NCBI GenBank assembly: GCA_035934995.1
Contig: DASYXI010000051.1
Span: 1 to 64,000 of the forward strand
Length of the DNA stretch: 64,000 nucleotides
DNA from: REEB95 sp035934995
Lineage (GTDB): Bacteria; Pseudomonadota; Alphaproteobacteria; ATCC43930; CGMCC-115725
Reading direction: 5' to 3'
Part shown: positions 58,210 to 64,000 of the stretch, piece by piece
Layout: every line of letters begins with the position of its first letter
Position numbering within the stretch: the first letter of the stretch is position 1
Notes under the pieces: generated by a model
Databases searched by the model: none
The model's input: only the letters and a program-made list of their open reading frames with translations
Told to the model about the DNA's origin: nothing
Position numbers and translations under genes: made by a program

Positions 58210-59330
58210 GTCTCGGCTTTGCGATCACGGCGCGCGACGGCGCGGCCCGGCGCGGCCGACTCGGTACGGCCCACGGCGACGTCGAGACGCCGGCCTTCAT
58301 GCCGGTCGGCACGGCGGCAACCGTCAAGGCGATGCGGCCCGAAGACGTGGCGCAGGCGGGCTTCGCCATGATTCTCGCCAACACCTATCACCTGATGCTG
58401 CGGCCCGGCGCCGAGCGCGTCGCTTCGCTCGGCGGCCTGCACCGGTTCATGCACTGGCCGGGGCCGATCCTCACCGATTCCGGCGGCTTCCAGGTATTGT
58501 CGCTCGCGAAGCTGCGCAAGCTTTCCGAGGATGGCGTCGTCTTCCAGTCGCATCTCGACGGCAGCCGTCATGCGCTCACGCCCGAACGCGCCATCGAGAT
58601 TCAGCGCCAGCTTGATGCTGACATCACGATGGTGCTGGACGAATGCACGCCATTTCCGGCGACCGAAGACGAGGCACGTCAATCGATGGAGCGCTCGATG
58701 CGCTGGGCCGAGCGCTGCAAACGCGCTTTCCGTGATGTGTCGGGCTATGGCCTGTTCGGCATCAACCAGGGCGGCGTGCACGCGGCGCCGCGGCTCGCGT
58801 CGGCCAAGGCGTTGACCGGTATCGGCTTCGACGGCTATGCCATCGGCGGCCTCGCCGTCGGCGAAGGCCAGGCGGCCATGTTCACCGTGCTCGATACGAC
58901 CGTGCCGGCGTTGCCGGACGACCGGCCGCACTATTTGATGGGCGTCGGCAAACCGGACGACCTTTTGGGCGCCGTGGCCCGCGGCATCGATCTGTTCGAC
59001 TGCGTGCTGCCGACGCGGTCGGGCCGTACGGCGCAGGCCTTCACCCGCTTCGGCACGGTCAATTTGCGCAACGCGCGTCACCAGGACGACAAGCGGCCGC
59101 TCGAAGATGGCTGCGACTGTCCGGCCTGCCGGTTCTATTCGCGCGCCTATCTGCACCATCTGGCGCGTGCCGGCGAGATCCTGGCGAGCATGCTGTTGAC
59201 CCATCACAATCTTCGCTACTATGCACGGCTGATGGAGCAAATGCGCGCTGCCATCGAAGCGCGGCAGCTCGCCGCGCTCGGCGACCGACTGATGCGCGAT
59301 TGGGCGCGCGGCGACATCGAGCCCTGTTAA
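58206..59330 (+). CDS. tgt: tRNA-guanine transglycosylase
   Basis: 374-residue enzyme exchanging guanine-34 for preQ1 in tRNA(Asn, Asp, His, Tyr). MPVGTAATVKAMRPEDV, the substrate Asp in LTDSGGFQVLSL, the nucleophile Asp in DLFDCVLPTRSGR, and the zinc ligands CDCPACRFYSRAYLHH are all intact. Overlaps queA by four bases. Confidence 0.97.
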   Translation: MSLGFAITARDGAARRGRLGTAHGDVETPAFMPVGTAATVKAMRPEDVAQAGFAMILANTYHLMLRPGAERVASLGGLHRFMHWPGPILTDSGGFQVLSLAKLRKLSEDGVVFQSHLDGSRHALTPERAIEIQRQLDADITMVLDECTPFPATEDEARQSMERSMRWAERCKRAFRDVSGYGLFGINQGGVHAAPRLASAKALTGIGFDGYAIGGLAVGEGQAAMFTVLDTTVPALPDDRPHYLMGVGKPDDLLGAVARGIDLFDCVLPTRSGRTAQAFTRFGTVNLRNARHQDDKRPLEDGCDCPACRFYSRAYLHHLARAGEILASMLLTHHNLRYYARLMEQMRAAIEARQLAALGDRLMRDWARGDIEPC

Positions 59331-59332
59331 TC

Positions 59333-59800
59333 ATGCCGAAAAACAAGAGCCCCTATCGCGACCTGACGCTGCTCGGACGGAAAGCTACCCTGCCCGCTTC
59401 GCCCGACGACGCGGTGCTCGAGCGTGTCGCCAATCCCTATCCCGGCACGACCTATCTCATCCGCTTCAACGCGCCGGAATTCACCTGCTTGTGTCCGATC
59501 ACCGGCCAGCCCGATTTCGCGCATTTCGTCATCGACTACGTGCCGACGAAGCATATCGTCGAGAGCAAGTCGTTGAAGTTGTTCCTCGGCTCGTTCCGCA
59601 ACCATGGCGGCTTTCATGAGGATTGCACGCTGCGGATCGCCAACCGCCTTCGCGCCGCGATCAAGCCGCGTTGGCTGCGGATCGGCGGCTATTGGTATCC
59701 GCGCGGCGGCATGCCGATCGATATTTTCTTCCAAACCGGCGCGCCGCCGAAGGATCTGTGGCTGCCCGACCAGGGCGTACCGCCGTATCGCGGCCGCTGA
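59333..59800 (+). CDS. queF: NADPH-dependent 7-cyano-7-deazaguanine (preQ0) reductase
   Basis: 155-residue member of the T-fold family that reduces preQ0 to preQ1. FTCLCPITGQPDFAH contains the catalytic Cys and ESKSLKLFLGSF the family motif; the short (YkvM-like) class. ATG 59333 is two bases after the tgt stop. Confidence 0.96.
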   Translation: MPKNKSPYRDLTLLGRKATLPASPDDAVLERVANPYPGTTYLIRFNAPEFTCLCPITGQPDFAHFVIDYVPTKHIVESKSLKLFLGSFRNHGGFHEDCTLRIANRLRAAIKPRWLRIGGYWYPRGGMPIDIFFQTGAPPKDLWLPDQGVPPYRGR

Positions 59801-59801
59801 T

Positions 59802-60917
59802 ATGGACCCGGCGCGGATCAAGGCGACGATCCGCGACGAGGCGCTGAAGCTCGGCTTCGACGCCGTCGGCTTCGCCGCGCCGGAAACCGTCGCGGCCGCC
59901 CGCGCCGGTCTCGCCGATTTCCTGGCGCAAGGCTTTCACGGCGAAATGGATTGGCTCGCCGACCGCGCCGAGCAGCGCGCCAGCCCGATGGGATTGTGGC
60001 CCGACGTCAAAAGCGTGGTGGTGCTGGGTCTCAACTACGCACCGAAGCACGATCCCCTACCCGAGCTCGACGCTCACGATCGCGGCTATATCTCGGTCTA
60101 TGCGCGTGGCCGCGACTATCACGATCTGGTCAAAGGCCGCCTCAAGACGCTGGCACAGAAGATCGCGTCGCACTGGGGCTCGGCGCTGAAAGTGTTCGTC
60201 GACACCGCGCCGGTGATGGAAAAGCCACTGGCGCAGGCCGGAGGCATTGGCTGGCAAGGCAAGCACACCAACTTGGTGTCGCGGGATTTCGGCTCATGGC
60301 TGTTCTTGGGCGAGATCTATCTCGATCTGGCGCTGCCGCCCGACGCCGCCGAAGCCGATCATTGCGGCGAATGCCGCCGTTGCCTCGACGCCTGTCCGAC
60401 CAACGCCTTCCCCGGCCCCTATCGGCTCGATGCGCGGCGCTGCATCTCGTATCTCACCATCGAGCACAAGGGGCCGATCGACGCCGAGCTCCGGCCGCTG
60501 ATGGGTACGCGCGTCTATGGCTGTGACGATTGCCTTGCGGTCTGTCCGTGGAACAAGTTCGCGGTCGCGGCGCGCGAAAGCGGCTTGCAACCGCGCAAGG
60601 CGTTGACCGGACCGGCGCTTGCCGAGCTGGCGCAACTCGACGATGCGGCCTTCCGCAAATTGTTTTCGGCCTCACCGGTGAAGCGTATCGGCCGCGACCG
60701 TTTTCTGCGCAACGTGCTGATTGCAATTGGCAACAGCGGCGATCCGACGCTTGCCGCCTCGGCGCGCGCCAATATCGACGATCCGTCGCCGCTGGTGCGT
60801 GCGATGGCGGTGTGGGCATTGCAACGACTCGATCCGGCGGTGGCTGTGTCGCTGCGCGACGTACATCTCGCGCGCGAGAGCGATACCGGCGTCCGAACGG
60901 AGTGGGCTTCGGTTTAG
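59802..60917 (+). CDS. queG: Epoxyqueuosine reductase
   Basis: 371-residue cobalamin and iron-sulfur enzyme completing queuosine in tRNA. GFDAVGFAAPETVAAARAG at the start, two [4Fe-4S] motifs CGECRRCLDACPTNAFPG and CDDCLAVCPWN, and a C-terminal HEAT-like repeat region. ATG 59802 overlaps the end of queF by no base. Its stop overlaps the convergent kinase gene by four bases. Upstream steps from GTP to preQ0 must be encoded elsewhere. Confidence 0.96.
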   Translation: MDPARIKATIRDEALKLGFDAVGFAAPETVAAARAGLADFLAQGFHGEMDWLADRAEQRASPMGLWPDVKSVVVLGLNYAPKHDPLPELDAHDRGYISVYARGRDYHDLVKGRLKTLAQKIASHWGSALKVFVDTAPVMEKPLAQAGGIGWQGKHTNLVSRDFGSWLFLGEIYLDLALPPDAAEADHCGECRRCLDACPTNAFPGPYRLDARRCISYLTIEHKGPIDAELRPLMGTRVYGCDDCLAVCPWNKFAVAARESGLQPRKALTGPALAELAQLDDAAFRKLFSASPVKRIGRDRFLRNVLIAIGNSGDPTLAASARANIDDPSPLVRAMAVWALQRLDPAVAVSLRDVHLARESDTGVRTEWASV

Positions 60918-61897
60918 GCGACTTTCTGCGCCGCGCCCCTCGCCGGCAGCCGAACGGTCACCGCCAAGCCCGCGCCCGGCAGGCTGGTGACATGCAACGT
61001 GCCGCCCTCGCCTTCGGCCAGCGCCTTGGCCTGGCCGAGCACGCTGCGCTCGCCGATCTCGTCCCCCGTCAAGCCCGCACCCATGTCGGCGATCTCGAGC
61101 TCGATGACGCCGGCGGCCAAACGCGCCGCACGCAGCGTGACGCGACCGCCGCGCTGCGAACGCGCCACGGCATTGCCGAGCAGCCGCACGACGATCTCGG
61201 TCAGCGCCCGGTCGGAGCCGGCATAGACGCCGATATCGGGTGGAACCGCCGGAACGAAAGTGACGCCGGCGACTTCGGCTTCGGGTTCGACCAAGCAGAC
61301 GGCAGCGCCAATCAGAGCGGCCAGCGCGACCTGGGCGTCGCGCGGTCGCGCGTTGCCGAAAGCGACCGGCGCGTGGTCGGTCACGTCGCGCACCGTGATC
61401 AGCAGCCGGCGGGCACGGCCCGTGTCGTCGCCGATGCCGAGACATTCGGAGCGCAGCAGCCGCACCGCGCCGTCGGCGCGGAGCGCGCGTACTTCGATCG
61501 GCGGCGGCGCTTCGGCGCGCGCCAGCGTTGCGAGCCACGCGGCGGCGCGGCCGCGATCTTGCGCGTGAATCATCGCCATCGGCCGCGCGCGCGACGGCGG
61601 CGCGCCGACGGCGTCGAGACCGAACAGCGAATACATGGCCGGCGACCACGTGACCTCGCCGCTGGCGATGTCCCATTCCCAGCTCGCCACCGGCGTCGCG
61701 GTCATCGCCATCGATTCGTTCTGGCGTAAAGCCGCCTCGGCAGCGATGCGGCGCGCGCGCTCGTCGGCGAGCGCAGCGGCGCTCATCTGTAGCTCGCGCA
61801 CCATTGGGCGCCGGCCGAGTCTGGCGATCGGCCAAGCCAGCGCGCCACCCGCGAGGGCGGACGCCAGCACGATCGCGGCAAGGACGAACCCGTTCAT
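60914..61897 (-). CDS. Sensor kinase-like protein: PAS and ATPase domains, no clear H-box
   Basis: 327 residues. An N-terminal membrane helix, then a PAS domain (ASWEWDIASGEVTWSPAMYS, residues ~70-170), and a HATPase region with the N box RLLGNAVARSQRG, DMGAGLTG and a G2-like PGAGLAVTVRLP. No H-E-x-x-P phospho-acceptor helix is visible between PAS and ATPase, and the linker is short. It may be a degenerate kinase, a partner of another kinase, or an ATP-binding sensor. It overlaps queG by four bases tail-to-tail. Confidence 0.7.
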   Translation of the reverse strand: MNGFVLAAIVLASALAGGALAWPIARLGRRPMVRELQMSAAALADERARRIAAEAALRQNESMAMTATPVASWEWDIASGEVTWSPAMYSLFGLDAVGAPPSRARPMAMIHAQDRGRAAAWLATLARAEAPPPIEVRALRADGAVRLLRSECLGIGDDTGRARRLLITVRDVTDHAPVAFGNARPRDAQVALAALIGAAVCLVEPEAEVAGVTFVPAVPPDIGVYAGSDRALTEIVVRLLGNAVARSQRGGRVTLRAARLAAGVIELEIADMGAGLTGDEIGERSVLGQAKALAEGEGGTLHVTSLPGAGLAVTVRLPARGAAQKVA

Positions 61898-61930
61898 GCC
61901 GCCAGTATGGCTAAGGAAAATGAAGGGAGG

Positions 61931-63208
61931 TTAAAGCAGCCGGGCGGGCTCGGCGGCCGCGGTTAACAAGGTCTCGAGCGCCCGCAGGCGCCGCCGCGGC
62001 CGCGGCTTGGCGGCGGCGGCGCGTTCGGCGGCGTCGATGCGCTGCCAGCCGGCGAGGCTGACCGTCGCCGCGCCGCGTTCCTCGAGCAGGCGCGCCAGGC
62101 CGGCCCGGCCCGGCCGGGTCGACGGCGTGGCGCCCGCCTCCTTGAGCAGACGCTCGGCGACCAGCCGCGCGTCGGCAATGATCTCCTCCATGCTTCCGGT
62201 CGCGCCGCGCTTCGCCCAACCGGCGGCGTAAAGGCCTGGCGCGATCAAGCCGCGATCGTCGTGCAGCCGGTCGTAGGCCGTCGTGCGTTCCAGGCCGGTC
62301 GCGGCGATCACCAGCTCGGTGCGCAACGCCAGATTCTGGCCGAGACGGTCGGGCCGGGTGAAGAGCGCGCGCTCGACGCCGGCGCTGCCGTCGAGACGCA
62401 GCGGCCGCAGGTGAAACTGGAACCGGATCGGAAGGCGCGATTCGTCGCGCGGTACCGCGGCCAGCACGGTGAACGCCTTCAGCAGCGCCTTGCGGTCGCG
62501 ATCGAGATCGTCGGCGACAGCCGCGGCTTGCGACAGCGCCTCGGGATCGATGACCGCTTGCGCGCGCGCGAGCTTTTTGAGCTCGGCGAGATCGGCGGGT
62601 TGAACGCGCGAGGCGAGCAGATCGTTGCGACCGATGACATGGATCGCCTGTAGCGGCATCGCGGCCAGCGTCGCGGCGACTTCGGGATCGAGGTCCGCCT
62701 TCGCCAACTCCTTGGGCGAACGCGCCAGCAGCCGCGCGACCTCGAGCGCGACGCTGCCTTGGCCGACGACGATGACGTTGCGGACGCGGTCGAGCGCCGG
62801 CGGCGGCGCGGCGATTTCGGGATCGCCGTTGACCCAGCGCAGGAATGCGCTCGCGCCCCAGACGCCCGGCGTTTGGTCGCCCGGCACGCCGAGGGGCCGG
62901 TCGGCGCCGGCGCCAGTCGCGACGACGACGGCGTCGTAGAGCATGCGCAAATCGGCGAGGTCGAACTCGCGGCCGAGCGCGACGTTGCCCCAGAAGGCGA
63001 CCGATTTCGCTTTCAGCGCGCGCGAGAACAACGCCGTCAACTTCTTGTCGAGCGGCCGATCCGGCGCCAGGCCGTAACGCGCCAGGCCGTAAGGCACCGG
63101 CAGCTTCTCGACGACATCGATGCGCGCCTGCGGCGCCTTGCGGGCGACGCGTTCGACGACCGCAAGTCCCGCGGGGCCGGCGCCGACGATGGCGATGGAT
63201 AGGGGCAT
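61931..63208 (-). CDS. FAD/NAD(P) oxidoreductase of the FprA/adrenodoxin-reductase type
   Basis: 425-residue flavoprotein. IAIVGAGPAGLAVVERVA is the FAD site, YGLARYGLAPDRPLDKKL the family region, VIVVGQGSVALEVARLLA the NADP site, and GWAKRGATGSMEEIIADAR the C-terminal FAD-facing motif. Such enzymes reduce ferredoxins. It ends in a long Arg/Ala tail. It begins seven bases after the stop of boxB on the same strand, so it may reduce a ferredoxin for BoxA/B-type chemistry; the pathway link is inferred from position. Confidence 0.85.
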   Translation of the reverse strand: MPLSIAIVGAGPAGLAVVERVARKAPQARIDVVEKLPVPYGLARYGLAPDRPLDKKLTALFSRALKAKSVAFWGNVALGREFDLADLRMLYDAVVVATGAGADRPLGVPGDQTPGVWGASAFLRWVNGDPEIAAPPPALDRVRNVIVVGQGSVALEVARLLARSPKELAKADLDPEVAATLAAMPLQAIHVIGRNDLLASRVQPADLAELKKLARAQAVIDPEALSQAAAVADDLDRDRKALLKAFTVLAAVPRDESRLPIRFQFHLRPLRLDGSAGVERALFTRPDRLGQNLALRTELVIAATGLERTTAYDRLHDDRGLIAPGLYAAGWAKRGATGSMEEIIADARLVAERLLKEAGATPSTRPGRAGLARLLEERGAATVSLAGWQRIDAAERAAAAKPRPRRRLRALETLLTAAAEPARLL

Positions 63209-63215
63209 GTCCGCC

Positions 63216-64000
63216 TCAGGCGAGGCGGACGTATTCGTAATCCGCCGGCAGGCGGTTGACGCCGCGCTCCGGCGCCGCGATCCAGCCCGCGACCTTGCCG
63301 GGCGCCGTGACCGGGCGCATCAGGCTTTTGACAAAAGCCCGGTCGGCGGCCGACGGCAGCCATTCGTCGCGCCGCGCCTGCCACGCCGCTTCGCCGACGG
63401 GCTTGCCGGATGGATCGACGAACCGATTGGCCCACGCGCCGATGGTGCGATGGAAGCGCGGGCTCGGCAGCGCCAGGCGGAAGGTAAATCCCGCGTCGGC
63501 GATCATTTTGCTCCAGCGCTGCACGCCGCTGTCGCAGTCCTCGATATAGGCCCGGCGCGTGACCTCGTTCATCGCGTTCCGAAGCGGCACATCCTGCGTA
63601 CCGTCCGGTGTCTCGACCGCGAGCACGCCGTCGCGGCAGAAATGATCGTCGTAACGACCTTCGTCGGGGCGGCCCTTGATACCGGTGGCGAAATAGGCGG
63701 CGGCGTTGGTGGAGACTTCCGCGCCAAAAAGGTCGAGCGACGAGCTGAACCAGAAATTGAGATAACGCTGCAACGTGGGCAAATCGACGACGCCGGCGGC
63801 ACGCAATTTGTCGGGCTCCTCGGTTTTCAATTCCTTCATCGCCTCGAGCGTGCGCGCGACGATGCGGGTCACGCCGTTGACGCCGACCATCATGTGATGC
63901 GCCTCTTCCATCAACATGAAGCGGCAGGTGCGCGCCAGCGGATCGAAGCCGCTTTCGGCCAGACTCATGAGTTGGAACTTGCCGTCGCGATCGGTGAAAT
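63216..64000 (-). CDS. boxB: Benzoyl-CoA 2,3-epoxidase subunit B, N-terminus beyond the window
   Basis: C-terminal part (about 261 codons) of the diiron oxygenase that epoxidises benzoyl-CoA in the aerobic box pathway. MSLAESGFDPLARTCRFM and EEAHHMMVGVNGVTRIV hold diiron ligands (Glu, His, His) of the family; FSSSLDLFGAEVSTNAAAY and GRPDEGRYDDHFCRDG follow. The frame stays open to base 64000 with DRDGKFQL before MSLAES, so the start lies outside. Typical length is about 470 residues. Confidence 0.92.
   Translation of the reverse strand, partial: FTDRDGKFQLMSLAESGFDPLARTCRFMLMEEAHHMMVGVNGVTRIVARTLEAMKELKTEEPDKLRAAGVVDLPTLQRYLNFWFSSSLDLFGAEVSTNAAAYFATGIKGRPDEGRYDDHFCRDGVLAVETPDGTQDVPLRNAMNEVTRRAYIEDCDSGVQRWSKMIADAGFTFRLALPSPRFHRTIGAWANRFVDPSGKPVGEAAWQARRDEWLPSAADRAFVKSLMRPVTAPGKVAGWIAAPERGVNRLPADYEYVRLA

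Overview
The window is GC-rich DNA (roughly two thirds G+C by eye), gene-dense on both strands, with many 4-base stop/start overlaps (ATGA). The gene content points to an alphaproteobacterium: a GcrA-type cell-cycle regulator next to GANTC sites, a DUF4167 RNA-binding-like protein beside clpB and prmC, a TIGR01459 HAD hydrolase after pyrD, a RodZ-like protein beside ispG, and an NAD-dependent molybdenum formate dehydrogenase in the order fdsG-B-A, fdhD, fdsD. Genus cannot be decided from the sequence; a Rhodospirillales-like relative is my guess. No insertion sequence, prophage, CRISPR array or rRNA was seen. There is one tRNA (Gly, CCC). No gene-free stretch exceeds 300 bases.

Layout. 1-2314: a DinG-type helicase (runs off the left edge). 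2387-4326: pyrD and a HAD hydrolase. 4332-4606: a MITE-like element with 34-bp terminal inverted repeats. 4604-9074: a minus-strand group (small conserved protein, TauE/SafE permease, FMN reductase, split chromate transporter, L,D-transpeptidase). 9151-10979: ketopantoate reductase and an aldo/keto reductase, divergent. 11073-13607: an SsuABC/TauABC-like ABC importer. 14176-14249: tRNA-Gly. 14270-21286: the formate dehydrogenase operon and its LysR regulator, with matching ATAG-N7-CTAT boxes in front of both transcription units. 21508-26902: ada, a second FMN reductase, an outer-membrane efflux lipoprotein gene broken by an amber codon, and a head-to-head junction of two 5'-truncated genes (MHYT sensor kinase and alpha/beta hydrolase). 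26899-33037: gltD and gltB. 33322-38115: a 2-oxoacid dehydrogenase operon (E1 alpha, E1 beta, aldehyde dehydrogenase, E2) without E3. 38119-40731: clpB with a good RpoH-type promoter. 40887-51911: a housekeeping block (DUF4167, prmC, prfA, hisS, ispG, rodZ-like, ptsP, nitronate monooxygenase-like, lysC), then ubiG divergently. 52993-57158: double cold-shock protein, MFS transporter, gcrA, an anchored degenerate nuclease-fold protein, tatA, and an AhpD/CMD-family protein. 57178-60917: queuosine operon queA-tgt-queF-queG. 60914-64000: an atypical sensor kinase, an FprA-like FAD reductase and the C-terminal part of BoxB (benzoyl-CoA epoxidase), running off the right edge.

How the parts work together. 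The fds operon oxidises formate to CO2 and feeds NADH; its regulator lies directly upstream in the same direction. glnate synthase (gltBD), aspartokinase and the nitrogen-PTS enzyme ptsP represent nitrogen and amino-acid metabolism. BoxB indicates aerobic benzoate/benzoyl-CoA degradation, and the adjacent FAD reductase may serve electron transfer to it. I found no clearly new multi-gene system. The best leads are the inverted-repeat element, the twin LysR box arrangement, the truncated-gene junction, the E1-E1-ALDH-E2 operon and the BoxB-reductase pair.
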